From positions 1 to 42,974 of the forward strand of contig CAZSOQ010000006.1 of assembly GCA_964608495.1 (NCBI GenBank): a stretch of DNA of 42,974 nucleotides, read 5' to 3'. Position numbers and translations under genes: made by a program. Position 1 is the stretch's first letter, and each line of letters starts with the position of its first letter. This document shows positions 36,301 to 42,974 of the stretch, one piece after another. This stretch comes from JAKORR01 sp964608495. Its GTDB lineage: Bacteria > Armatimonadota > Zipacnadia > Zipacnadales > FEN-943. The notes beneath the pieces are model-generated. The model saw only the letters and a program-made list of their open reading frames with translations. It was not told the origin of the DNA and did not search any database.

Positions 36301-36953
36301 GCCCGGTCAATCTAGGCGCGCCCGAGGAGCTCGAACGGCTGCGCTCCCGCCACGACTACCTGCAGTCCCAGCTCGAGGACGTCTCGAGGGCCCGGGACGA
36401 GCTGCTCGAGCTTATTGCCGAACTGGACGAAGCCGCCAAGGAGGAGTTCCTCCGGGCCTTCCAGGAGGTCGGTGAGGCCTTCGCAGGGACCTTCACCCGG
36501 CTCTTCGGCGGCGGGGACACCCGCCTCGAGCTCACCAACCCCGAGGACCCGCTGGAGGGGGGAGTGGACATCGTCGTCCGCCCGCCCGGCAAGCGGCTCC
36601 AGAACATGATCCTCCTGTCCGGGGGCGAGAAGGCCCTGACGGCGCTGGCCTTCATCTTCGCCCTCCTAACCGTCCGCCCCAGCCCCTTCTGCGTTCTGGA
36701 CGAGATAGACGCGGCCCTCGACGCCGCGAGCACCGACCGCTTCATCGAGCTGCTCAGGGACTTCGCCCAGCGGTCCCAGTTTGTCGTTGTCACCCACAAC
36801 CCGCAAACCATCACGGCCGCCGATCGCCTCTACGGCGTGACCATGCAGACGCCCGGCGTCTCCATGGTCCTGCAGGTCGACCTGGAGGAGGCCCAGGAGC
36901 TGGCGCAGGAAGGCCGCGGTCGCCCGCAGTTGCGGGTGGCGCCCGCAAGCTAG
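33339..36953 (+). CDS. smc: Chromosome segregation ATPase SMC
   Basis: GTG at 33339, six bases after GGGAGG; 1204 residues, normal for bacterial SMC. The protein dimerises through its hinge, and with ScpA/ScpB kleisin partners loops and organises the chromosome. Seen: N-terminal ATPase lobe with Walker A 'GPNGVGKSN' (residues 31-39) and 'SVIGQGQIDAIL'; a long Glu/Arg-rich coiled coil from about 165 to 490; a hinge around 500-660 ('LPGVLGPVAALMEVPAGLEA'); a second coiled coil to about 1000; and a C-terminal lobe with signature 'LLSGGEKALTA' (from 1092) and Walker B 'FCVLDEIDAALD'. scpA, scpB and ftsY, frequent neighbours elsewhere, are not in the window. Confidence 0.97.
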   Translation: MYLKQLYLRGFKTFAEPTTLQFDSGITAIVGPNGVGKSNVVDALLWALGEQSPRTLRTSSLQEVIFAGTEERRPLGMADVTVTLDNSDGSLPTDYIEVAITRRLFRSGQSEYLLNRTPTRLRALRDLLLDTGLGPEAYSVIGQGQIDAILSLRPEDRRELLEEAAGVRKYRVRRDEAERRLENTRRELRRLRDIITELAGHLKPLEEAAVRARRYNELHERLRALELRLLASEYITRRRRRGRLENDRVVAQQELSESRERLRALEADLAQSRRDVETAQARAEELRDTALELSRQADDVRRRRDLAHHQRTSVAQQLEAYEQTRRDALARKEAIEQRTRALDGELAATADELEKARDELSVADASCADLEERTRLATAERQQRDRLISSLTARISRAEQEALGLQGLETELGERIARVEAQLDQMQHRHADLVGRREQLQGHLARARQARVEIEERVETCDRAHRLSRRWLEEHRGKLRLLRENLAAVDAVLHTLDQLARSHATLSEASAAVMQAAAVGQLPGVLGPVAALMEVPAGLEAAVATALGEKAQWIVVRNRQAALAAARLVSQRKLGRLGLLILDELQPADAPRLPDHGEAGRRATDLVRAPAAAESILTPAQLASLLRHLLGDVLIVADLQTALSLGSRWQGARAVTTEGEMVRGGEIVVGGPTEKQSPALAQARDRRRAVERRELIQQAEARLVTVETRLQDEAGAAAEALDRARAELGERDLELREAGSQLGTITSSIEAAEQAIADLSADLDLLRSRLGKAVEQRAVATETAEGLRAELERLRQEPAERTGDDLGLQVAQARERAVAAQIRVAQLGQRLQASRQEHERGAAELLAVEEQLAVAESRVSDLAVRLSQTDEALAALPEVEPLEQRLAVAQSAADRQREHLRQSAQGQQQIEQGLQRARDRIEGAAAKVHQAELALAREEMHLAALAERLHDQYSTTPDAAESLTDDDFKRTVAEREAEEIKEQMRALGPVNLGAPEELERLRSRHDYLQSQLEDVSRARDELLELIAELDEAAKEEFLRAFQEVGEAFAGTFTRLFGGGDTRLELTNPEDPLEGGVDIVVRPPGKRLQNMILLSGGEKALTALAFIFALLTVRPSPFCVLDEIDAALDAASTDRFIELLRDFAQRSQFVVVTHNPQTITAADRLYGVTMQTPGVSMVLQVDLEEAQELAQEGRGRPQLRVAPAS

Positions 36954-37037
36954 CCCGCGCGCCGCGGCGCCTGGTGCCTCTCCGCCGGACGCCCGGGCCT
37001 GCCGGGCCCGGGGCCGCGAAGGGGATACGCCCGCCCC

Positions 37038-37931
37038 ATGGCTGACAGGGACCGTGACCCACCGAAGGACGCCCGCACCCGCGAGGACCTGGAGGCCGCT
37101 GTCCGCCGCGACAACCTCGAGTACCATCGCGACGCCGCCCCGCTCTACGACCTCAACAACCCCGGCATGCACAACCTCTTCGAGAAGTACCTCCTGGGGA
37201 GGGACTTGGCGCTCATCGCCCGCCTCCTGGCCTCAGTGGACAAGCCCCTGTGTCTGGACTGCGGCGCGGGCACCGGACGCATCGCCCTGCGTCTGGCCGC
37301 GCGTGGCTGGGACGTGGTCGCCCTGGACCTCTCCGAGGACATGCTCCGCATCTGCCGGCGGCGCGCCGCTCGCAGCCCGGGACGGCTGTGGCCCGTGTGC
37401 ATGGGGGCCGAGGAGTTCCTGGCGGGAACCAAAGCCCGATTCGACCTCATCGCCTTCTCAGCCTTGCTGCACCACGTCACCGACTACCTCGCGGTCGTCG
37501 AGGCGGCCGCCGACCGCCTCAAGCCCGGCGGCGTACTCTACATAACGCACGAACCCGAACTGCGCCGCCGGCGCGGGGGCCTCGGCACGAAGCTCCTGCG
37601 CCAGGTGGACCATCTTCTCCGACTTCCTCACGAGTTCCGCAAGCACGTCCCCCGCCTGTTGCGGCGCCTGCCCAGGGCCAGGGCGCGCCCGCTCACCGAC
37701 TACCACTCTGAGCAGGGGTGCGACTCCGAGGCGATCCTCAACGGCCTGCGCGCAAGGGGCTTTCGGGTGGTTCACTTCCGGCACTACCGGCCGCGGTGCA
37801 CGGCTCCCATAGCGTGGCTGGATACCGTCCTGCAACTGGACCCCGAGGCTGATTTCCGCCTCGTCGCGCAGGCCGGGACGTCCCTTCCCCAGGACGGGCG
37901 ATGCGGCGCCACCGCGTCGTCTCCGCCCTGA
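37038..37931 (+). CDS. Class I SAM-dependent methyltransferase, substrate unknown
   Basis: A 297-residue protein beginning at ATG 37038, 84 bases after the smc stop, with AAGGGG a little distant upstream. Motif I is clear ('LCLDCGAGTGRIALRLAARG', about residues 71-90), followed by 'VVALDLSEDMLRICRRRA' (motif post I with the acidic ribose-binding Asp) and 'FDLIAFSALLHHVTDYLAVV' and 'LKPGGVLYITHEPE' (motifs II and III of Methyltransf_11/25). The C-terminal 100 residues, rich in Arg, are not assigned and probably select the substrate. Lipid, quinone or small-molecule methylation are all possible. Its stop lies two bases from the stop of the convergent ackA gene. Confidence 0.85.
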   Translation: MADRDRDPPKDARTREDLEAAVRRDNLEYHRDAAPLYDLNNPGMHNLFEKYLLGRDLALIARLLASVDKPLCLDCGAGTGRIALRLAARGWDVVALDLSEDMLRICRRRAARSPGRLWPVCMGAEEFLAGTKARFDLIAFSALLHHVTDYLAVVEAAADRLKPGGVLYITHEPELRRRRGGLGTKLLRQVDHLLRLPHEFRKHVPRLLRRLPRARARPLTDYHSEQGCDSEAILNGLRARGFRVVHFRHYRPRCTAPIAWLDTVLQLDPEADFRLVAQAGTSLPQDGRCGATASSPP

Positions 37932-37933
37932 GC

Positions 37934-39172
37934 CTAGCCGCGCCGGGCCGCGGGGAGCAACAGTGCCGCGGTGTCCCGCGCGATCAGGAGCTCCTCATCG
38001 GTGGGGATCACGAACACCCAGGCGGAGGCGCCGGGGGCGCTGATGTCGGCCACGGCCCCACAGATGGCGGGATCGGCATTCCTCCCCTCGTCTATCGCCA
38101 GCCCCAGGAACTCCAGACCCTCCACGCACCGGGCGCGGACCACAGGGTCGTTCTCCCCGATCCCGGCGGTGAATACCACGGCGTGGATCCCGCCCATCGC
38201 CGCCGCGTACGCCCCGATGTACTTGCGCACCCGGTAGCAGAACAGGTCCAGCGCCGCCTGCGCCCGCTTGTTGCCCTTCTCCGCCGCCGCCCGCACGTCC
38301 CTCATGTCACTGCCCACGCCCGACACGCCCAGAAGCCCCGATTTCTTGTTGAGAAAAACGTCTATCTCTCTCAGGTCCAGGCCCAGACGGTCCATCAGGA
38401 AGGGCACCAGCGCGGGGTCCAGATCGCCGCAGCGCGTCCCCATCAGCAGGCCCTCCAGAGGAGTGAACCCCAGGGTCGTGTCCACGCTGCGCCCGCCCTT
38501 CACGGCGGCCATGCTGCAGCCGTTGCCCAGGTGGCAGGTCACGATCTTCTGCTCCTCCGCCGCCACTCCCCGCTCCAGCAGCATCTTTCCCCCTAGCTCG
38601 GCGACGTACCGGTGCGACGTCCCGTGGAAGCCGTACCGCCGCACCCCCAGGTCCTCGTACACCTCGTAGGGTATCCCGTACAGGTAGGAGTGCTGAGGCA
38701 TCGTCTGATGGAAGGCCGTGTCGAAGACCGCGACGTTGGGGACCCCGGGGAAGAGCTCCTGGCAGGCGCGGATACCGATGAGGTTGGCGGGGTTGTGCAG
38801 GGGCGCGAGCTCCGAGAACTTCTCAACCGCCTGGATCACCTCGGGCGTGATCCACACCGACTCCGTGAACTGCTCCCCGCCGTGGACCACCCGATGGCCG
38901 ATGGCCCCGATGTCGGACAGGCTCTCGATGACGCCGTGCTCGGGGTCGGTCAGAGCCTCGATCACCAGCGCCACCGCCACGCGATGGTCGGGGATGGGCA
39001 CGCTGCGCTCGATGGCATCACCGCTCGACGGGCGGTAGGTGAGCTTGGCGTCACCGCCCCCGCCGATCCCCACTCGGTCGGCCAGGCCACTGGCCAGTGA
39101 GGTCTCCTCCGTCGCGTCAAAGAGCTCGTACTTCAGTGATGAGCTGCCGCAGTTGATGACTAGTACCAGCAA
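37934..39172 (-). CDS. ackA: Acetate kinase
   Basis: The start is TTG at 39172, eight bases after AAGGAG; 412 residues, normal length. AckA interconverts acetate plus ATP and acetyl phosphate plus ADP, a cytoplasmic step giving ATP by fermentation of acetyl-CoA with phosphotransacetylase. Seen: 'VLVINCGSSSLKYELFD' at the N-terminus, 'IGHRVVHGGEQFTESVWI', 'VFDTAFHQTMPQHSYLYGIP', 'RRYGFHGTSHRYV', 'TCHLGNGCSMAAVKGGRSVD' and 'GIHAVVFTAGIGENDPVVR', all ASKHA kinase family signatures. It is the last gene of the recG-rsmD-coaD-coiled-coil-ackA run, 19 bases after the coiled-coil gene. A pta gene is not in the window. Confidence 0.97.
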   Translation of the reverse strand: MLVLVINCGSSSLKYELFDATEETSLASGLADRVGIGGGGDAKLTYRPSSGDAIERSVPIPDHRVAVALVIEALTDPEHGVIESLSDIGAIGHRVVHGGEQFTESVWITPEVIQAVEKFSELAPLHNPANLIGIRACQELFPGVPNVAVFDTAFHQTMPQHSYLYGIPYEVYEDLGVRRYGFHGTSHRYVAELGGKMLLERGVAAEEQKIVTCHLGNGCSMAAVKGGRSVDTTLGFTPLEGLLMGTRCGDLDPALVPFLMDRLGLDLREIDVFLNKKSGLLGVSGVGSDMRDVRAAAEKGNKRAQAALDLFCYRVRKYIGAYAAAMGGIHAVVFTAGIGENDPVVRARCVEGLEFLGLAIDEGRNADPAICGAVADISAPGASAWVFVIPTDEELLIARDTAALLLPAARRG

Positions 39173-39191
39173 AGTCCTTTCTCCTTACTGC

Positions 39192-39749
39192 TCAGTCTGG
39201 CTGTTCCTCGGCCGGTGCCCGTTCGGAGACAGCGCCTTCCTGCCCCCCGCCAAGAGATTTCCTGGCGCGATCCAGCGTGGAGAGCACTCTCCTCACATGC
39301 CCCTCCAGCCTTTCCACCACCGCCCGCGACCACGCCTCCGCCTCCGCCCGTATCGCCTCACCCTCCGTCCGCGCAGCCTTCAGCACCTGATCGGCCTTCT
39401 CCTGGGCCTGCCTCACCAGCTCGTCGTTGCTCACGATGATCTGCGCCTGTTCCCGCGCCGCCTGGATAATCCGCTCCCGCTGCTCCTCAGCCTGCTGGAT
39501 TATGTCCTCTCGCTGCCGCGCGATCGTTATCGCCTCGTTCATCTCCTGAGGTAGCCGCTGGCGCAGCTTCGCCGTCAGGTTCAGCAGCTCCGCGTGGTCA
39601 ATCACCGTTCTGCCCCACAAGCTCGGCACGATGCGGCAGTACCATCTCTGCCCTTGGTCCGCCACGTCCTCAATCTCCTCGATTATCTCCTCGATCGGGT
39701 GGCGTGGCTCCTCGGGCTCACCATAGTCCGCGCTCGCGTACTCGCTCAC
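39192..39749 (-). CDS. Coiled-coil protein of the coaD-ackA interval (DivIVA/ATP-synthase-B-like)
   Basis: A 185-residue protein with a GTG start at 39749 that overlaps the coaD stop by four bases (GTGA), indicating coupled translation. The N-terminal 30 residues are acidic (HPIEEIIEEIEDVAD), followed by 'WGRTVIDHAELLNLTAKLRQ' and then a long charged coiled coil from about 60 to 160 ('EDIIQQAEEQRERIIQAARE', 'KADQVLKAARTEGEAIRAEA'). It has no signal peptide or membrane span. Similar coiled-coil genes sit between coaD and ackA in Clostridia-type genomes and are often mislabelled as ATP synthase subunits or ATPases. No ATP-binding motif is present. Role unknown; cell-envelope or division scaffolding is possible. 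Confidence 0.8.
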   Translation of the reverse strand: MSEYASADYGEPEEPRHPIEEIIEEIEDVADQGQRWYCRIVPSLWGRTVIDHAELLNLTAKLRQRLPQEMNEAITIARQREDIIQQAEEQRERIIQAAREQAQIIVSNDELVRQAQEKADQVLKAARTEGEAIRAEAEAWSRAVVERLEGHVRRVLSTLDRARKSLGGGQEGAVSERAPAEEQPD

Positions 39750-40255
39750 GGCCTATCCCTCCCAGGCTGTAGTCGCCCCACCAGTCGCGGCAGTACACTC
39801 TCTGGCACGTAGGCCGACACGTCGCCACCGAGCCCGCAGACTTCCCTCACTAGACCGGACGACAGGAAAGCATACCTGCTGTCCGCCAGCAACAGAAGCG
39901 TGTCCAGGCCCGGCGCCAGACTGCGGTTCATCATCGCCATCTGCATCTCCCGCTCGAAGTCCGTCGCCGTCCGCAGCCCCTTCACCAGCGCTCTCGCGCC
40001 CCTCGACCTCGCGAAGTCCACGATCAGCCCATCGAAGGGCGCCACCTGCACGTTCGCCAGGTGTCCACAGGCCTCTCGCGCCATCTCGACGCGCTCGTCC
40101 AGTGAGAACATCGGCTGCTTGCCGCTGTCCGCCGATACAGCGACCAGCAGCTCCTCGAAGATCGCCGCCGCGCGCTCGGCGATGTCCAGATGCCCGTTGG
40201 TAAAGGGGTCGAAGGTGCCCGGGTACACCGCCCGTGAAGAGGACCGAGACGGCAT
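39746..40255 (-). CDS. coaD: Phosphopantetheine adenylyltransferase
   Basis: ATG at 40255 with GGAGG eight bases upstream, three bases after the rsmD stop; 169 residues. CoaD transfers AMP from ATP to 4'-phosphopantetheine, giving dephospho-CoA, the penultimate step of coenzyme A synthesis. Seen: the nucleotidyltransferase start 'AVYPGTFDPFTNGHLDIAER' with the TxGH-type motif, 'RVEMAREACGHLANVQVAPF', 'LVKGLRTATDFEREMQMAMM' and 'AFLSSGLVREVCGLGGDVSA' (the ISST-VRE segment of the family, here LSSGLVRE). All are standard for hexameric bacterial CoaD. Confidence 0.97.
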   Translation of the reverse strand: MPSRSSSRAVYPGTFDPFTNGHLDIAERAAAIFEELLVAVSADSGKQPMFSLDERVEMAREACGHLANVQVAPFDGLIVDFARSRGARALVKGLRTATDFEREMQMAMMNRSLAPGLDTLLLLADSRYAFLSSGLVREVCGLGGDVSAYVPESVLPRLVGRLQPGRDRP

Positions 40256-40258
40256 CTG

Positions 40259-40795
40259 CTACGCCTCCCAGCGGCTCAGGCAGGTCTCGCCCACCTCGCG
40301 GCGCCAGCACGGCTCCGCCAGGGCTGCATACTCCTCGCGACAACTGTGCTCCAGCACGACGACCGTGCCGTCCGCCAGACCCCTGCCCAGCAGCGCGCTC
40401 AGGACGTCAGACACCGCCCCATCGCCGTAGGGCGGATCGGCGAACACCGTCCCCGCCTCCCCTCGCAGCCACGCCGCCGCCCTGGCCACACAGCGCCTCA
40501 CGTCCGATTGCCACACCTGGGCACGGTCTGCCGGGCCCGTCTTCGCCAAGTTCGCCTGGATCACCTTCACGCAGGCCACTCGCCGCTCGACAAACAGACA
40601 GCGGCTCGCACCCCTGCTCAGGGCCTCGATCCCCATGGCGCCGCTGCCTGCGTACAGGTCCACGAAAGGCCTGCCTTCCACGGATTCCCCGAGGGATCCG
40701 AACAGCGCCTCCCGCACCCTCTCGCTCGTCGGCCGCACCCCGGCGGGCGGCCCGATCAGCGGCACCGATCCCGCCGTCCCACCCACGACCCGCAT
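40259..40795 (-). CDS. rsmD: 16S rRNA (guanine(966)-N(2))-methyltransferase
   Basis: ATG at 40795 is chosen because 'MRVVGGTAGSVPLIGP' is the usual N-terminus of RsmD and lies eight bases after the recG stop, with AGAAGG just upstream. The frame is open further into recG but non-coding there. The product is 178 residues. RsmD methylates G966 of 16S rRNA in the assembled small subunit using SAM. Seen: 'RPTSERVREALFGSLG', SAM motif I 'FVDLYAGSGAMGIEALSRGA', and the catalytic 'FADPPYGDG' (D/NPPY motif of N2-guanine methyltransferases). Confidence 0.95.
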   Translation of the reverse strand: MRVVGGTAGSVPLIGPPAGVRPTSERVREALFGSLGESVEGRPFVDLYAGSGAMGIEALSRGASRCLFVERRVACVKVIQANLAKTGPADRAQVWQSDVRRCVARAAAWLRGEAGTVFADPPYGDGAVSDVLSALLGRGLADGTVVVLEHSCREEYAALAEPCWRREVGETCLSRWEA

Positions 40796-40803
40796 CCGCC
40801 TTC

Positions 40804-42974
40804 TCACAAAGCCCACCGGCCTTTCTCCAGCTCCCCCAGCCACTCCACAGCTTCCCGCAGCCTCGAGTGCTCCGGCCGGGCCAGCTCCGGGTCCCCGCTC
40901 ACTATCGCCCGCGTCTGACGCTGCGCCGCCACCAGCAGATCCGGCTCTGCCAGCACGTCTCCGATGATCCAGTCCCCCATCCCGTGCTGCCTCAGCCCCG
41001 CCAGTTCCCCGGCGCCCCGCATCCTCAGGTCCGCCTCGGCGATGCGGAACCCATCGCTGTGCTCGGCCAATATCCGTAGCCTCTCGCTGCACTGCGGCGA
41101 CGGGCTGCCTATCAGCAACATGCAAAGAGGCCGGTGACGACTGCGCGTCACCCGCCCCCGGAGTTGGTGAAGCTGCGCCAACCCAAATCTCTCTGCACTC
41201 TCAACCAATATCACCGAAGCCTTGGGCACGTCAAGGCCCACCTCGATCACCGTCGTGCTCACCAGCACGTCCACGTCCCCCTCGTAGAACCGCCCCATCA
41301 CCTCCTGGCGCTCGGGCGTGGCCATCCGCCCGTGCACCAGCCCCAGCCGCAGGCCCGCCAAGGGACCGGCCCGCAGCGCCTCGAACACCTCCTCGGCCGC
41401 CTCGGCCTCCACGGCCTCCGACGGCTCGATGAGCGGGCAGACCACGAATCCCTGGTGCCCCTCCTCCGCTCGCCGCCGCAGGGCCCCGTAGGCCCGATCC
41501 CGCTCCTCGGCGCTCAGCAGGCGAGTGTCCACCGGTCGCCGCCCTGGCGGCAGCTCGTCCACCACCGAGATGTCGAAGTCCGCATACAGCGCCAGCGCCA
41601 ACGTCCGCGGCAGGGGCGTCGCCGACAGGGCCAGGAAGTTCGGCGAGTACCCCTTGGCCGCCAGGGCCGCGCGTTCGGCCACCCCGAACCGGTGCTGCTC
41701 GTCCACCACCACCACCGCCAGATCGCGGAACTCCACCCCCTGCTGGATCAGCGCGTGAGTGCCCACGAAGACCGCCCGGTCGCCTCGTCTCGCCGCCTCG
41801 GCTACCTCGCGCCGGGCCGTGGCCCCCAGGCTGCCCGTCAGCAGATGCACCCGGACCCCCGCCGGCTCCAGCATCCCCGCCAGCCGCAGGGCGTGCTGCT
41901 CGGCCAGCATCTCCGTGGGCGCCATCAGCGCGCCCTGCCGCCTCGCGTCCGCCGCCGCCACCAGCGCCGCCGCCGCCACCACCGTCTTCCCTGATCCCAC
42001 ATCCCCGTGCACCAGGCGATAGGCGGGCCGCTCGTCCTCAAGATCCGCCGCCAGTTCGCCCATCACGCGCCTCTGAGCGTCCGTCAGCCGGAAACCCGCG
42101 AGCTCCTCTGCCCTGTCCGCCAGGCCCGCCGCCGGCACCCGGGTCCCCACCTTTCCTTCGCGAGCCCGCGCGCGGTGTTGCAGCAGCCTCGTCTGCAGCA
42201 CGACAAGCCGCTCGAAGACCAGGCTGCGCCTGCCCAGCTCCGCCTCCTCGGCCGACGCGGGCAGATGGATCGCCCGCAGGCTCTCCGGCCTCGCCAGCAG
42301 ACCACAGGCCTCCGTCGCCGCCACCGGGGCCACCGGCCCCAGCTCCTCTCCACACGCCGCCAGCGCCTGCGCCACGGCCTGTCGCATCACCCCCACGGGT
42401 ACACCCTGGGGTGCGCGGTACTCGGCCAGCAGGCCCCCGGGCCCCGGCGTCCCCTCTTCCCCGTCCGCTTCCCTCTCGCGCTCCAGGGTGCGGGCCACGG
42501 TGAAGATCACCCGCCCCTGCTCCCCACTGGGCCGGCCCAGCACCACCAGCCGGTCCCCCACGCGGATCTGCTCGGCGCGGTAGGGCTGGTTGAACCAGCG
42601 CAGTACCAGCCGCCCCGTCCCATCCTCCGCTGGGGCTTCCACCCGACTGGCGCGCCTGCCGGGGAAGTACCGCGGCTCCCGGCTCACCCGCACGCGGACC
42701 ACCGCTTGCTCGCCCTCGGCCAGGCGCGCCACCGGCACGTGATCCCTGACGTCCGTGTAGCGAGAGGGAAGATACAGCAGCAGGTCCTCGACACTCAGAA
42801 TCCCCACGCCGGCAAGCTCGAAGGCGCGCCGCGGCCCTATGCCGGCCAACTGGCTCACCGGCCCCCTCAGGGCGACCCGCTCGGCCGCCGAGCCCCCCAC
42901 GGCCTCGAGCTCGCGTCGGCAGGCCTCGATCACCTTCCCCCGCCCCTCACGCGGGAGCTCCGGGTAGGCCTCCA
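40804..42974 (-). CDS. recG: ATP-dependent DNA helicase RecG, N-terminus beyond window edge
   Basis: The frame is open from the stop at 40804 to the right edge. GTG 42933 is a possible start, but the residues above it (EAYPELPREGRGK) continue sensibly and some RecG proteins have N-terminal extensions, so the gene probably begins outside. RecG remodels stalled forks and Holliday junctions. Seen: wedge domain start 'PVSQLAGIGPRRAFELAGVG' and 'EDLLLYLPSRYTDVRDHVPV', an OB-fold, 'HGDVGSGKTVVAAAA' (Walker A), 'VVVVDEQHRFGVAERAAL' (DEQH box), 'FLALSATPLPRTLALALYAD', 'TTVIEVGLDVPKASVILVES' and 'LAQLHQLRGRVTRS'. It heads the run through rsmD and coaD to ackA. Confidence 0.96.
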   Translation of the reverse strand, partial: EAYPELPREGRGKVIEACRRELEAVGGSAAERVALRGPVSQLAGIGPRRAFELAGVGILSVEDLLLYLPSRYTDVRDHVPVARLAEGEQAVVRVRVSREPRYFPGRRASRVEAPAEDGTGRLVLRWFNQPYRAEQIRVGDRLVVLGRPSGEQGRVIFTVARTLEREREADGEEGTPGPGGLLAEYRAPQGVPVGVMRQAVAQALAACGEELGPVAPVAATEACGLLARPESLRAIHLPASAEEAELGRRSLVFERLVVLQTRLLQHRARAREGKVGTRVPAAGLADRAEELAGFRLTDAQRRVMGELAADLEDERPAYRLVHGDVGSGKTVVAAAALVAAADARRQGALMAPTEMLAEQHALRLAGMLEPAGVRVHLLTGSLGATARREVAEAARRGDRAVFVGTHALIQQGVEFRDLAVVVVDEQHRFGVAERAALAAKGYSPNFLALSATPLPRTLALALYADFDISVVDELPPGRRPVDTRLLSAEERDRAYGALRRRAEEGHQGFVVCPLIEPSEAVEAEAAEEVFEALRAGPLAGLRLGLVHGRMATPERQEVMGRFYEGDVDVLVSTTVIEVGLDVPKASVILVESAERFGLAQLHQLRGRVTRSRHRPLCMLLIGSPSPQCSERLRILAEHSDGFRIAEADLRMRGAGELAGLRQHGMGDWIIGDVLAEPDLLVAAQRQTRAIVSGDPELARPEHSRLREAVEWLGELEKGRWAL

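Overview
The window is a high-GC, gene-dense bacterial chromosome segment, probably from an uncultured lineage. Strong GGAGG-type ribosome-binding sites, GTG/TTG starts, an LL-diaminopimelate aminotransferase, a recG-rsmD-coaD-(coiled-coil)-ackA block and many very large secreted glycan-active proteins fit an Armatimonadota-like (or Chloroflexota/Firmicutes-related) organism. That placement is inference, because no rRNA or other decisive marker is present. A run of 100 Ns at 11436-11535 shows this is a draft scaffold. I saw no tRNA, rRNA, CRISPR array or insertion sequence.

Left part (1-31.9 kb): an accessory glycan-degradation region. On the minus strand, reading right to left from 6.3 kb: an FG-GAP repeat protein, a GH20-type hexosaminidase, a tiny hydrophobic ORF, a small NTF2-like protein and a secreted protein cut by the window edge. 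On the plus strand at 6.6-10.2 kb: a CBM9-like/TIM-barrel/F5-8C protein overlapping a LamG lectin gene. Minus strand again at 10.4-20.8 kb: a repeat-rich protein with a copper-amine-oxidase-N-like domain (own promoter and terminator), a right-handed beta-helix protein and a 1468-residue GH2-like protein lacking the usual acid/base Glu. Plus strand: dapL, a 1502-residue GH42-like protein, and (after the cassette below) a GH50 agarase-like protein. Nearly all the glycan proteins carry export signals. No sugar transporter, SusC/D pair or sugar regulator is visible.

Inserted between the GH42-like and GH50-like genes (27.06-29.59 kb) is a compact plus-strand cassette unlike its surroundings. Three 12-bp tandem repeats and an 18-bp palindrome overlap a good sigma70-type promoter. 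Three overlapping or tightly packed genes follow: a helical protein of unknown family, an HExxH...ExxAD zinc-peptidase-like protein and a divergent dCTP-deaminase-like protein. The last is broken by an apparent one-base deletion. This is the best candidate in the window for an undescribed system; a nucleotide-based defence role is a hypothesis only.

Right part (32.1-43 kb): mostly housekeeping. It holds an M24-fold protein that has lost most metal ligands, smc, a SAM methyltransferase, and the convergent minus-strand operon recG > rsmD > coaD > coiled-coil protein > ackA. recG runs off the right edge.
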